DNA of 55,870 bases from an uncultured Chlorobiaceae bacterium (GCA_903939765.1 CAJAIK010000115.1:1-55870), one strand, 5' to 3'; positions 8,355 to 16,460 are shown, counted from the first letter of the stretch. Notes: generated by a model not told the origin, from the letters alone. Translations and numbers: made by a program.

Positions 8355-8645
8355 ATGCAAAAAAAAACAAGCCTTGCCTCAGCATTGCGGCAGTCATCAG
8401 ATAGTCAAAAAGAGAGTGTCGTGGCCGACAAAGCCGCCATTCAGCCTGCAGAGAAAACGCGGACGGTTTCACCAACACCTTCAAACCGTCTTGGAAAAAA
8501 GTCTATCACTGGCTGGTTTGATGCGGACGTCCTGAAACAACTGAAAATGATCGGGCTGGACAAGGATATGTCCATCCAGCAAATGGTCGGAGAGGCGCTG
8601 AACGATTATTTCGCCAAAAACGGAAGACCGCAGATCGCCCGTTAA
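8355..8645 (+). CDS. Small ribbon-helix-helix partition protein (ParG-like partner of ParA)
   Basis: A 96-residue protein. A disordered, polar N-terminus (about 1-50, rich in Ser, Gln, Lys and Pro) precedes a C-terminal ribbon-helix-helix fold: a beta strand in KSITGWFD (about 49-56), helix A in ADVLKQLKMIGLD and helix B in SIQQMVGEALNDYFAKNG. A flexible N-tail plus RHH is the architecture of ParG-type centromere-binding proteins, whose tail stimulates the ParA ATPase. GGAG lies 8 nt upstream of the ATG. It follows parA closely and is very probably co-transcribed. An RHH antitoxin is the alternative, but no toxin gene follows. Confidence 0.8.
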   Translation: MQKKTSLASALRQSSDSQKESVVADKAAIQPAEKTRTVSPTPSNRLGKKSITGWFDADVLKQLKMIGLDKDMSIQQMVGEALNDYFAKNGRPQIAR

Positions 8646-8927
8646 CGTCACTGGCCATAGAAAAAACAATTCAAAGAGTGAATCCGTGTCTTCTGGCTCG
8701 CCAATTATCAATGCAATTGGTCTCATTCTGAGCATATCAAGCGTATTGGCACAACCCTTTAGGGCGAAAAAATGTATAATCCGACGCAATAAAGAGTGAT
8801 ATATTGGGCGAGAAGTGATACAGAAACCGGCATTTTGATAAAACGCATTATAATGTTAAAATGAAGAACGTACTCTTTCGAAAAGATTTTCCAGCCAACC
8901 AAAACAAAAAAAATTAAGGAGCACCTG

Positions 8928-9266
8928 ATGATGTCTCGTTTCGTTTCAGCCGCACTTTGTACCTTTTTCGTTGTTTCAGCACTCTCTATCGACGCCAACG
9001 CGGCCTATAATACCGCCGCTGGGAAAGCGGTTTATGATGCCAATTGCGCGGCATGCCACAAAACTGGCATCATGGGCGCCCCAAAAACAGGCGACAAGCC
9101 AGCGTGGGCTCCTCGTATCGCTCAGGGCGAGGCTTTGCTCGTCAGCCATTCAATCAAAGGCTTCAAGGGCAAAAAAGGAATTATGGCACCAAAAGGTGGT
9201 AATGCAAAACTTACGGATCTTCAGGTTGGCAATGCCACCGCCTATATGGTTCAGCAGAGCAAGTAA
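8928..9266 (+). CDS. Cytochrome c-555-type soluble monoheme cytochrome c
   Basis: A 112-residue secreted cytochrome. The signal peptide (about 1-26) ends at ANAAY. The mature part of about 86 residues begins YNTAAGKAVYDANCAACHK, with the heme-binding motif CAACH. MAPKGG near residue 86 supplies the likely axial Met, and the end is QVGNATAYMVQQSK. The pattern closely resembles cytochrome c-555 of Chlorobium, the periplasmic electron carrier that feeds electrons from sulfide and thiosulfate oxidation to the membrane cytochrome c of the type I reaction centre. AAGGA lies about 8 nt upstream of the ATG. A TATAAT hexamer occurs at 8849-8854. A long hairpin follows the gene. Confidence 0.93.
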   Translation: MMSRFVSAALCTFFVVSALSIDANAAYNTAAGKAVYDANCAACHKTGIMGAPKTGDKPAWAPRIAQGEALLVSHSIKGFKGKKGIMAPKGGNAKLTDLQVGNATAYMVQQSK

Positions 9267-9311
9267 ACTCTCCAGAGTTCACCCTTTCTCTTTGCGCTCT
9301 GCGTAATAGAA

Positions 9312-9354
9312 ACAGGCAGCAACCCCAAGCGTCAATGCGAAGGTTGCTGCCTGT
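9312..9354. terminator. 13-bp hairpin between convergent genes
   Basis: A perfect inverted repeat (ACAGGCAGCAACC / GGTTGCTGCCTGT) with a 17-nt loop lies between the c-555 gene (plus) and the small membrane protein gene (minus). No U-tract follows on either side. It is best read as a shared terminator or transcript-stabilising hairpin. Confidence 0.6.
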
Positions 9355-9397
9355 ATGCGTTCATCCAAACCGCGCAAATCAAGAGGGCTGCTTCGCC

Positions 9398-9601
9398 CTA
9401 TTTGAACGCGTGACCGGGTTCAACACCGAGAGCCTTGAGAAGTTTGGCCGCCGGGCAGAATCCTGTAAATAAAGCTTGAAAAAGGTTTAATCCCACAAAA
9501 CCGGTAAGCCAGAGCCAGTTCTGGTTGTGATAGACTGAGAGTAAAACGCTTGAAAGCACTAAAAAGCCTGCAATTGCAAAGACAACGCGATCGATATTCA
9601 T
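9398..9601 (-). CDS. DUF2892 (YgaP-like transmembrane domain) membrane protein
   Basis: A 67-residue inner-membrane protein with two hydrophobic helices (about 5-23 and 29-46). It carries the conserved family pattern in [29 protein letters not shown]2892 proteins occur alone or fused to rhodanese domains, as in YgaP, and are often found near sulfur metabolism genes. The CPA cysteine in the second half is a typical family residue. Its exact function is not known. It is encoded alone on the minus strand, 49 bp after the FISUMP lipoprotein gene, and could be read through from that unit. Confidence 0.85.
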   Translation of the reverse strand: MNIDRVVFAIAGFLVLSSVLLSVYHNQNWLWLTGFVGLNLFQALFTGFCPAAKLLKALGVEPGHAFK

Positions 9602-9650
9602 GGCAATGGGTATTAAACGGTTAACTAAAAATATGATTTATACATGAAGC

Positions 9651-10325
9651 TTAATCCTTGACGCATCTGACTGAAAACCCGGTATTTTTATTTGCCTTGC
9701 CTCTCCGCAATGCTGCATCGAAATAACCAAGTGAGCGGCACCACGCACTTTTTGATGCAGCTTCTGTAGCAGACCATAAGCGGCTGTATTCTCCCGGTTG
9801 CATGAACCTCCCGTCACTATCCCGCCGTGCCCCGGCAGGAAGGGCTTCAAAACCGCTTTTATTGTCATCCTGACTGTTCTGCTCTTTCCAGAGTCTTGAA
9901 GCCTTCAGTGCACCACCGGCATTTTCCGTTCCGCCGAGCACATCTCCAAGAGCGCTCCATTCAGCATCGGAAGCTACATGCCACCCTTTCGGAGCAAGAC
10001 CCCTTGGATCGTTGACAGCATACCAGTTATAAAGCTTTCCATAGCTTGTGCCGTTTTCCTGCTTGTTATCATTATAACACCAGGCACCCGTTGTGAGCAT
10101 TGCCCATTTTTCAGGATCCGTTACTTCAGGAATTGGATCACCATTCCGGTAGTGTGCAACATCAAGATTTTTTCCTGTCCATATCATCGATCCAATCTGA
10201 ATGGCCTTGTAGCTGTTGCCGTCACGATCAACAACATGTTCTGGCCGGCCGCTGCACGCCGCTGCTGATAAAAGCATGAAGGCCACTACTCCGGTTATCA
10301 GGAGCCGATTTCCTCTATACATCAC
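9651..10325 (-). CDS. FISUMP-domain lipoprotein
   Basis: A 224-residue predicted lipoprotein. The signal peptide ends in the lipobox LLSAAAC (Cys about 24). The rest is a FISUMP (Fibrobacter succinogenes major paralogous) domain: DRDGNSYKAIQIGSMIW, then NGTSYGKLYNWYAV, PKGWHVASDAEW, an LWSATE block and a final GFSVRCVKD. This family is common in Bacteroidetes/Chlorobi relatives and is presumed to be on the cell surface; its biochemical role is unsettled. Its start codon overlaps the stop of the methyltransferase gene upstream by 4 bp (ATGA), so the two are translationally coupled. Confidence 0.88.
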   Translation of the reverse strand: MMYRGNRLLITGVVAFMLLSAAACSGRPEHVVDRDGNSYKAIQIGSMIWTGKNLDVAHYRNGDPIPEVTDPEKWAMLTTGAWCYNDNKQENGTSYGKLYNWYAVNDPRGLAPKGWHVASDAEWSALGDVLGGTENAGGALKASRLWKEQNSQDDNKSGFEALPAGARRDSDGRFMQPGEYSRLWSATEAASKSAWCRSLGYFDAALRRGKANKNTGFSVRCVKD

Positions 10326-10990
10326 TCTTGAGTTACTGGTTGATTTTTTGTGGCAGTCACCAGAAATACCGGATATGCTGCGGTTATACCTGCCCTGTTT
10401 GTTTTGTTAAAGGTGTAGATGGTCTCAAACGACGTTACCAGCAACCCTGCACCATTCAACAAGGCGGCAAGCTCGGCGCGGTCAAATCCATGATGGACCT
10501 TTTCAAGTGGATCGTCATGAAACAAGCCATCTTCCAGATCAAGATCTGCGAGGGCGACAATGCCACCAGGAGAGAGGAGATCAGCAAGCCTGTTTAAAAA
10601 AGCTGCTGTATCATCAATATGGTGAAGCGTCATGCTGCTGTAAATCAGCTCAAACCGTTTTTCCTTGAGTGTGGTTTCAGAGGATGCTGAAAGATTGGTA
10701 CAGCTTGTTTCAATATTCGTTATTCCGGATCTGCTGATTTTCTCCTCGAGCACAGCAAGCATCTCCGGGGAGGTATCAATTGCTGAAAGCGTTTTCACAA
10801 ACTGCGCAATTTCCAGGCTGACCAGACCAGTACCGCACCCGAACTCCAGAGCGCGCATGGTTTTCCCGGGGTTGACCGCCTCAATGATTGCCTGCGCAAC
10901 ACCAAGGGCAACCGCTCTGCGTTGCGGATTTTCATCCCATTGCGATGCCTCGCGATTAAATTTATCGGCACTGTTCCATGTACCAGCCAT
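10322..10990 (-). CDS. Class I SAM-dependent methyltransferase
   Basis: A 222-residue methyltransferase. Motif I is ALEFGCGTGLVSLEIA, strand 2 ends in LSAIDTSPEML, motif II is FELIYSSMTLHHI and motif III is LLSPGGIVALADLDLED. It matches the UbiE/COQ5-like Methyltransf_11 group, and the substrate is unknown. I use the ATG at 10990 (MAGTWNSADKFNREASQWD). An in-frame TTG at 11017 would add nine hydrophobic residues but has no better ribosome site. It is followed with a 4-bp overlap by the FISUMP lipoprotein gene, and lies 43 bp downstream of the DUF134 gene in one minus-strand run. Confidence 0.88.
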   Translation of the reverse strand: MAGTWNSADKFNREASQWDENPQRRAVALGVAQAIIEAVNPGKTMRALEFGCGTGLVSLEIAQFVKTLSAIDTSPEMLAVLEEKISRSGITNIETSCTNLSASSETTLKEKRFELIYSSMTLHHIDDTAAFLNRLADLLSPGGIVALADLDLEDGLFHDDPLEKVHHGFDRAELAALLNGAGLLVTSFETIYTFNKTNRAGITAAYPVFLVTATKNQPVTQE

Positions 10991-11033
10991 AATGAGAAAA
11001 AGTAAAATGTTGTTCAATTACAATAAGCAGCAA

Positions 11034-11501
11034 TCAGGGTTGCAGTTCAGGAATGCAGCCACCCTTGCGTTTCAGGGAGGCACCACACTGGGAACAGCGT
11101 GTCTCCCTGCAAGGTTCTCCCTTGATGTGCGGAAACTCAAAACCGCATTCAGAACAGACACAAATATCCGGACGATCAGTTGGCACAGAGTCGCAGAGTG
11201 AGCTGATAACTCCCCCCTGAATACAGAGCTGTTTGCCATCAACAATGGCTTCGGCTACCTTCTTGTGAGCGGCATCAAGAATACGACCAAAGGTTGGGCG
11301 GGAGACATTCATCTGCACGGCAGCAACAGCCTGGTATAAACCCTCCTTATCTGCAAGCCGTATGGCTTCCAGTTCATCAATCGTCAAAAGAACCGTTGCA
11401 AGCTCATTGTGAGGTATACCATCCGGCCTGAAACAGGTGGTCTTGGGTAAATCCTGAACACAGCGGCATAGTGTTGGCCTGCCGACTCTCTTTGTTTTCA
11501 T
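11034..11501 (-). CDS. DUF134-family helix-turn-helix protein with C-terminal zinc-ribbon-like cysteines
   Basis: A 155-residue protein. The N-terminal part (about 1-100) matches DUF134: a basic start (KTKRVGRPTLCRC), the LTIDELEAIRLADKEGL block and a predicted helix-turn-helix (YQAVAAVQMNVSRPTFGRIL). The C-terminus adds cysteine pairs (CVCSEC, then CRETRCSQC) that look like a small zinc ribbon. The protein is probably a DNA-binding, redox- or metal-responsive regulator. The ATG at 11501 overlaps the TGA of the flavoprotein gene upstream (ATGA), so it is coupled to the OsmC / SQR-like operon and could control it. I rejected an earlier TTG at 11507. Confidence 0.85.
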   Translation of the reverse strand: MKTKRVGRPTLCRCVQDLPKTTCFRPDGIPHNELATVLLTIDELEAIRLADKEGLYQAVAAVQMNVSRPTFGRILDAAHKKVAEAIVDGKQLCIQGGVISSLCDSVPTDRPDICVCSECGFEFPHIKGEPCRETRCSQCGASLKRKGGCIPELQP

Positions 11502-12649
11502 AACCAACGTTTAGAAAGCTTATAGTAATGACCCCAGCCTTTCTTGAGCCAATGACCAACAACCGGCATGGGAATAAAAATCTCTATGGCGCTGTTTTTA
11601 TAAACAAACCCGGCGCCATCTCCCATATCCATAACACAGAGAATGGTCAAATGCTTTTGGTAACCTTTCATCTCACCCTTTTGACCCAAATGCTCTACCG
11701 ATGCATTACATGCGGCATTTCCAGCCATCAATTCGGCCAGGTGCCCCTGCTTTGCTTTCCAGTCCGGTCCTTCGAGAGCGGCAACATCACCCACCGCATA
11801 CCATCCCGAGAGCCCCTCTATCCTGCAGAAATTATCAATGCGGATAAATCCTGCGTCGCTTTTAGGCAGGTTTGACGACTGAATTGCTTCATGCCCACTT
11901 CCGGCAGCAATAAACATGGTAAGGTCACTCTTTAGCTTGCTCTGATCTTCAAAAACAACGCCATCCGGCTCAAAGCGACTGATTTTTTTTCCATAACAAG
12001 TCTTGAAACTCTTTGTCTTAAACAGCTCCTGCATCGCCGAAAACGCCTTTTTTCCCATTCGGGCACCGGGCTCTGCCATAGGGGCAAAAAAGGTCATCTC
12101 GTAACGGTCACGAATGCCAAGCTTTTGAAGGTGGTGATACAGATTGAAAAATAGCTCAAATGCCGGACCACCCCTAACTGCACTCAAATCTTTTGGGTTT
12201 CCGCCAAATCCGAAAGCGATGCTTCCGCTTCCCCGTGCAACAAGCTCGTCAATCTTTTTCTTGAGCAAGAGGGAATCCTCAGGTTTCCCGCAGATTGAAA
12301 AAGTATGCTCAATGCCTTCATGTTTCAGCTTGGAGGCTCCAAGGGCGACAACAACAAGAGGTGGAGTATGTCGGAGACCTTTTTTTTCAAGGGTAACTGT
12401 TTTTTGAATGCCATCCAGGGCAGTTACCTTGTCGATCGTGAGCAAAAAAGCATGGTTGCGGGCAAGTTCAGACAAGGACATCGAAACCTCCCTGAATTCA
12501 GCCATACCCACAGGGAGCCAGATAGATATTGGATAAACAAAAAGATAGTCCCGTTCAGAAACCAGCTCAACCTCAAACCCTTTTTTGCGAAAAGCGATAG
12601 CCGCTGCGACACCGGCAATCCCGCCACCCAAAATGAGTACTTTTTTCAT
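11498..12649 (-). CDS. SQR-like FAD-dependent oxidoreductase
   Basis: A 383-residue flavoprotein of the pyridine nucleotide-disulfide oxidoreductase fold. The dinucleotide motif GGGIAGVAAA lies at residues 8-17. The C-terminal FAD motif is GWYAVGDVAALEGP (about 282-295). The end (CVMDMGDGAGFVYKN...GWGHYYKL) resembles the tail of sulfide:quinone oxidoreductases. Cys120 and Cys338 are placed like the redox cysteines of that family, but I see no third N-terminal cysteine. It may oxidise sulfide or a sulfane-sulfur compound at the membrane; an NDH-2-like role is possible. The ATG at 12649 is preferred to the adjacent TTG. It lies between osmC and DUF134 genes on one strand. Confidence 0.82.
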   Translation of the reverse strand: MKKVLILGGGIAGVAAAIAFRKKGFEVELVSERDYLFVYPISIWLPVGMAEFREVSMSLSELARNHAFLLTIDKVTALDGIQKTVTLEKKGLRHTPPLVVVALGASKLKHEGIEHTFSICGKPEDSLLLKKKIDELVARGSGSIAFGFGGNPKDLSAVRGGPAFELFFNLYHHLQKLGIRDRYEMTFFAPMAEPGARMGKKAFSAMQELFKTKSFKTCYGKKISRFEPDGVVFEDQSKLKSDLTMFIAAGSGHEAIQSSNLPKSDAGFIRIDNFCRIEGLSGWYAVGDVAALEGPDWKAKQGHLAELMAGNAACNASVEHLGQKGEMKGYQKHLTILCVMDMGDGAGFVYKNSAIEIFIPMPVVGHWLKKGWGHYYKLSKRWL

Positions 12650-12679
12650 CAAGCGATTCCCTTGTTGATTCCGTAATAA

Positions 12680-13081
12680 TTATTTGGCTACCGCCGTTAC
12701 AACAAATTCCGGCGGATTGAGGATGTGTTTTTTAACGGTACAAAGATTGGCAGCACTGATAACAGCGTCCTTGTATTTTTCAGGAAAGTCCAGCGGCAAT
12801 TCGATGACCAGCTCTATTTTCTCGACGCCATGGCCTGACTCGTTAAAAAAATGGGACTGCACGAGGCGTATCCCCTCTGTAGATATCCCCCGGCGCTGGC
12901 AGAATGAAGAGACAAAGATTCCTGCACAGGTGGCGATGGAGGCAAGAAAAAGCGTGAAGGGCTCAGGCGCAGAACCTTCACCACCAGAATGGACAGACTG
13001 ATCGGTATGAATGGTAAACCCATTGATTTCAGCATCAACCTTTTTCCCCTCCCCTATTGTGATGATCATTTCGCTTTTCAT
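12680..13081 (-). CDS. OsmC-family protein
   Basis: A 133-residue OsmC/YhfA-like protein. The family core appears as GGEGSAPEPFTLFLASIATCAGIF around residues 38-61, with the first conserved cysteine in ATCAG and further cysteines in SSFCQRRG and NLCTVKK. OsmC proteins reduce organic hydroperoxides through a cysteine pair, and the YhfA branch is often linked to sulfur or redox operons. The frame opens earlier at 13135, but the ATG at 13081 has AAGGA about 10 nt upstream and matches the family's normal N-terminus. It is the first gene of the minus-strand run with the SQR-like flavoprotein and DUF134. Confidence 0.88.
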   Translation of the reverse strand: MKSEMIITIGEGKKVDAEINGFTIHTDQSVHSGGEGSAPEPFTLFLASIATCAGIFVSSFCQRRGISTEGIRLVQSHFFNESGHGVEKIELVIELPLDFPEKYKDAVISAANLCTVKKHILNPPEFVVTAVAK

Positions 13082-13397
13082 ACAATCAGTATCCTTATGA
13101 TGGTTGCTGTAAAAGTAAAGCTCAATTATAAGCATATGTCAACAATAAATCAAGTCGATCACCTCTTTTTCTTTTCCACTTTTGCCTTCCCCCCTTAATT
13201 ATTTATTATGTAAAGCTGCGCATTTCAAAGAGCGGTTCCCACAATATCAGCGCTGCGCAAAGCCTGCGTCATTCATGTATTATTTAAAGCTGCGCCTGTC
13301 GAAGAGCGGTTGGTATAATATCAGCGCTGGGCCAAAAATACAGCCCCTTATGGCATCACCTGATTCAAGTAGAACATATCTTGGGGACACCGATTCA
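13082..13397. other. Spacer with two long direct repeats
   Basis: There is no gene here. The spacer should contain the promoter of the osmC operon. It is dominated by two imperfect direct repeats of about 58 bp (13204-13261 and 13278-13336), described separately. The remainder is unremarkable. Confidence 0.5.
13204..13336. repeat. Two imperfect ~58-bp direct repeats
   Basis: The copies at 13204-13261 and 13278-13336 share TAAAGCTGCGC, then GAGCGGTT, then ATATCAGCGCTG, in the same order and spacing with a 74-bp period. Each copy ends in the palindrome CAGCGCTG. No frame runs through them. They look like a small intergenic repeat family, in tandem at this site, between the end of the cytochrome-b-like gene and the start of the osmC operon. 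Confidence 0.7.
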
Positions 13398-14231
13398 TTA
13401 CCGCCTGATCATCGTTTCAAGCAGTTGCCTCAACTCCCTCATCTCGATACCATTCTCTTCAGCAATCGATTTGAGCGGCGTATCGATTTTTGCCTCAATA
13501 CCTTTCTGGCGGAGTGCGAGCTGCAGTGAAGTGGCTGAAACACCCGCATCATCGGCTATCTGTTGCAGGGTTCTTTGTCCAAACCCCTTTCCACTCAGTT
13601 TTGACCGCCCGTTTTCTCCGGGCGCAAGCATCTCGTATACATGTTCTGCCGCCATGCCATTGGCCTCGGCGATTGCGGCAAGCGTCTCTTTCGAAGAGGC
13701 TACAGTTAATCCAGCTTTTTCAAGTTTTACTTTCAGGGCTTCAGGATCGCCGCCCATGCCCGGCTGCTGCGAAAGCTCTGTCAGCGTCATAAGTTCAGCA
13801 TGAGGAACGGGTGCTCTCTTCTCCTGGCTCTCCCATGAACTGGAGATCCTGTTGCCAAACTGTATGATTGCCGAAAAGGGTTCAAGACCATAATAGGTTC
13901 CAACTCCAAAAAAGGATGAAAGAAGCAGAATGGCCAGCAACTCTGTTGGACGCCTGACACCTTCCGCTGTTTTTGTTTTGAGGTAGCACAAAAACGCATG
14001 CCAGTTAACCAGAAAAAGATGGAACAGTGAGAGCAGCATAAAGGCAAATCCAAAAATAAGGTGCTGATTTCGCCAGCCGGTTTTTGTAAGACCTGCCAAT
14101 CGCCAATCCGTCCAGTTTGCAACCCTGCCGGGAGGTGAGATATAGAGGATGACGCCCGAAACGAGCATCATGAAGAGTGCAATAAAAAGCCCGAAGCTGA
14201 TAAATACCCGCCACCTGAATGATTTTTTCAT
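13398..14231 (-). CDS. DUF4405-like cytochrome-b-type membrane protein with a repeat-containing C-terminal domain
   Basis: A 277-residue protein. The N-terminal half has three hydrophobic helices (about 8-32, 57-77 and 97-120). Histidines H57, H71 and H78 in QHLIFGF...FHLFLVNWH could bind heme b, as in DUF4405/NrfD-like small cytochromes b. The C-terminal half (about 140-277) is soluble and helical. It contains three related units near 183-202, 221-240 and 252-271 with the pattern TLxxIAxxNGxxxxxLxxLL. Its start overlaps the stop of the cytochrome c gene upstream (ATGA), so the two are coupled and probably form one electron-transfer complex. The ATG at 14231 is used; the 19-codon extension upstream is not supported. 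Confidence 0.8.
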   Translation of the reverse strand: MKKSFRWRVFISFGLFIALFMMLVSGVILYISPPGRVANWTDWRLAGLTKTGWRNQHLIFGFAFMLLSLFHLFLVNWHAFLCYLKTKTAEGVRRPTELLAILLLSSFFGVGTYYGLEPFSAIIQFGNRISSSWESQEKRAPVPHAELMTLTELSQQPGMGGDPEALKVKLEKAGLTVASSKETLAAIAEANGMAAEHVYEMLAPGENGRSKLSGKGFGQRTLQQIADDAGVSATSLQLALRQKGIEAKIDTPLKSIAEENGIEMRELRQLLETMIRR

Positions 14232-14656
14232 GGTATTTCCTGATTGCAATTGTTGTTCATTCCGCCCTGACCACTGAAACGGCCACATGCGCCCATAGCC
14301 GGGTTATATTGATCCCAGACCCATTCGGCTACAGCTCTCAATTCCGGTTCCGAAAGGGATGATGGCGGCATAAGGCCAAACCGTGTAATAGCTTGTTGCT
14401 CAACGGCGTTTTGCTTTTTCGGTAATTTCAGATAGGCAACAAGGTGATTGACTCCATTCTCTTTTGTCTGAAATTTGGTATGATATTGCGATATCACACC
14501 AACAATCGGAGGAGCTGATTTTGGCGGCGGGTTCATTGCGTGACAGGCCGTGCAGTTCCTGTCAAAAATTGCCTGGCCATCCAGGGCTTTCGTTGCTGCA
14601 TCTGCTGCCGTGTTGAACAGCAACCCCATACCCACCACCAAGAAAAATCGTTTCAT
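14228..14656 (-). CDS. Secreted monoheme cytochrome c
   Basis: A 142-residue c-type cytochrome. The signal peptide (about 1-20) ends at ADA. The heme motif CTACH follows in DRNCTACHAMNPPPK. A later RFGLMPPSSLSEPELRAVAEWVW gives the likely axial Met and the C-terminal helix of a class I cytochrome c. Two extra cysteines near the C-terminus (GACGRF and NNNCNQ) could form a disulfide. It is the first gene of a two-gene unit with the cytochrome-b-like membrane protein and is predicted to exchange electrons with it in the periplasm. The donor and acceptor are not known. Confidence 0.9.
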   Translation of the reverse strand: MKRFFLVVGMGLLFNTAADAATKALDGQAIFDRNCTACHAMNPPPKSAPPIVGVISQYHTKFQTKENGVNHLVAYLKLPKKQNAVEQQAITRFGLMPPSSLSEPELRAVAEWVWDQYNPAMGACGRFSGQGGMNNNCNQEIP

Positions 14657-15112
14657 TCTGACAATACTTAAATTTTATTGGTATACCCCAAGCCCCATAC
14701 TACATTTTTACTCGTCCCCGGCAAAATCCTTTACCAAACCCTCTTCCTGCGCCTTCAATCATCATGCCGCCTCTACCCTGCCCATAAAAAGCTCCACAAC
14801 AACTACCCCCCTGAAACGTAGCAAAAAGTATCGTAATATCGATTACCTGCAAAAACAGACACCACAAAGAGCTTCGAGCTACTCGCCTTTCTGGTATAAG
14901 TGACTAATATAAAATTCTAAAAAAAAACGTATAATTGCCGTACAAGTTTAGGTGATGTGCAGGTATTGTGTTTTATTTGAAAAAGATTGTCCTTAATCCT
15001 GTGACATAAATTTATAACCGCCAGAGCCGGAGAAGAAAAACACTCCAGCACTCCCGGTTGCGGTCGTAGTTTTCTTTCAAGACACTCTTCAACAACCAAA
15101 ATAATCTGCACT
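14657..15112. other. Spacer upstream of the HU gene, no gene seen
   Basis: About 455 bp between divergent genes (cytochrome c on minus, HU on plus). A-rich tracts occur near 14905-14935. I saw no tRNA, small-RNA or coding signature. The HU and cytochrome promoters presumably lie here, but no clear -35/-10 pair stands out. Confidence 0.4.
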
Positions 15113-15385
15113 ATGTCAAAAGCTGCTTTAGTAGAAAAAATTGCCGATGAGGCCGGGCTGAACAAAACCGATGCCGATCGCGCCCTCAAAGCCTTTATCG
15201 GTGTTATTTCCGACTCGTTAAAGAATGGTGTCGATGTTCCCCTTACCGGATTCGGAACCTTCACCATTGTTGACCGCGCTGAGCGTGAAGGACGCAATCC
15301 AATGACCGGTGCGGCCATTACCATTGCTGCAAAAAAAGTTGTCAAGTTTAAACCGGGGAAACTCCTGAAGGATTTGATGGTCTGA
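15113..15385 (+). CDS. HU-family histone-like DNA-binding protein
   Basis: A 90-residue HU/IHF-fold protein: [16 protein letters not shown] at the start, the GFGTF turn (about 47-51), the DNA-binding arm region with GRNPMTG (about 61-67) and [14 protein letters not shown] at the end. RNPxTG at the arm tip supplies the proline that intercalates into DNA. It is a non-specific nucleoid protein that bends DNA and acts as a dimer. It stands alone, with a strong intrinsic terminator directly downstream. Confidence 0.96.
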   Translation: MSKAALVEKIADEAGLNKTDADRALKAFIGVISDSLKNGVDVPLTGFGTFTIVDRAEREGRNPMTGAAITIAAKKVVKFKPGKLLKDLMV

Positions 15386-15419
15386 CCATCATGAACGTCT
15401 GACCTCTTCACTCTCTTTA

Positions 15420-15459
15420 AGTCCACCATCATGGTTGTATGTGGTGGACTTTTTTTATT
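15420..15459 (+). terminator. Intrinsic terminator of the HU gene
   Basis: A perfect 9-bp stem (AGTCCACCA / TGGTGGACT) at 15420-15428 and 15442-15450 is followed directly by TTTTTTT. This is a textbook Rho-independent terminator 35 bp after the HU stop codon. Confidence 0.9.
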
Positions 15460-15584
15460 GCCTCCCCTGACGATTCTGAAAAGAGCACTCGATTCGGCGA
15501 AGAATTATTCGCCAGAAAAAGAACTTCCTGATTAGCTATATTGAGCCCTTGGAATCATTAACTCTCACGCATCAGACCCTTCAC

Positions 15585-16460
15585 ATGAAACGTGGACCCG
15601 GAAAAAAACCGGACTGGCTGAAAATACGATTGACTGGCGGCGCATCGTTTGCGGCAACAAGGCAACTGCTCGACCGTCACAGCCTGCACACGGTCTGCCG
15701 GTCTGCAATGTGCCCGAACCTTCAGGAGTGCTGGTCACACGGGACGGCAACATTCCTTTTGCTCGGCAATATCTGCACACGGAGTTGCAGGTTCTGTGCC
15801 GTTGGCAAGGCTGCAAACCCGCCAGCCCCGGACCCTCTCGAACCCCAAAAGATCGCGCTTGCGGTTCAATCAATGCGCCTGAAACACGCCGTTCTGACCA
15901 GTGTAACCCGTGACGACCTCCATGACGGTGGCGCAGAACACTGGGTAAAAAGCATAAGGGCAATCCGTTCTTTGACCCCTTTGGTGACCATCGAATGCCT
16001 CATTCCGGATTTTCAGGGTAATGAACGGGCGCTCGACCTGCTCATGGCGGAGGCTCCTGAAGTGCTGAACCACAACATTGAAACCGTTCTATCCCTCTAC
16101 GCAAAAGTGCGGCCTCAGGCAAGCTACCGGGCATCGCTCGAGCTTTTAGAACGGGCAAAACAGAAGCACGGCCTTACCACTAAGTCAGGGTTGATGGTGG
16201 GGATGGGTGAGACGGAAGAGGAGGTTACACGCTCGCTCAGCGACCTCGCCCGTCATGGCTGCGATATGGTGACCATCGGCCAGTACCTGCAGCCATCTGC
16301 TTTGCATCTGCCGGTTGAGCGCTATATCACTCCGGAAGAGTTTGAGCACTACCGAATAGTAGCCGAAAGTGCAGGCTTCCTGAATGTGCAATCCGGCCCT
16401 TTCGTCCGAAGTTCCTATCATGCAAAAGCATTAACAACGAACCCAGAAACCGTTTCTTAA
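15585..16460 (+). CDS. lipA: Lipoyl synthase
   Basis: A 291-residue radical-SAM enzyme that inserts two sulfur atoms into protein-bound octanoyl chains to make lipoyl cofactors. Both iron-sulfur sites are visible. The auxiliary cluster cysteines are in [12 protein letters not shown] (CX4CX5C). The radical-SAM cluster is in CTRSCRFC (CX3CX2C). Further family motifs are [29 protein letters not shown] and the C-terminal [10 protein letters not shown] with the conserved Ser that ligates the auxiliary cluster. The ATG at 15585 begins [13 protein letters not shown], matching the usual N-terminus; an in-frame TTG at 15549 would add 12 residues. A membrane protein gene follows by 24 bp. Confidence 0.96.
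   Translation: MKRGPGKKPDWLKIRLTGGASFAATRQLLDRHSLHTVCRSAMCPNLQECWSHGTATFLLLGNICTRSCRFCAVGKAANPPAPDPLEPQKIALAVQSMRLKHAVLTSVTRDDLHDGGAEHWVKSIRAIRSLTPLVTIECLIPDFQGNERALDLLMAEAPEVLNHNIETVLSLYAKVRPQASYRASLELLERAKQKHGLTTKSGLMVGMGETEEEVTRSLSDLARHGCDMVTIGQYLQPSALHLPVERYITPEEFEHYRIVAESAGFLNVQSGPFVRSSYHAKALTTNPETVS

Noticed and set aside
8745-8760. Second sigma-54 promoter (TGGCAC at 8747) upstream of the c-555 gene
   Set aside because: The -12 GC element is absent at the required spacing.
14917-15432. 171-residue minus-strand frame over the HU gene
   Set aside because: It is antisense to HU and includes the HU terminator; there is no domain.
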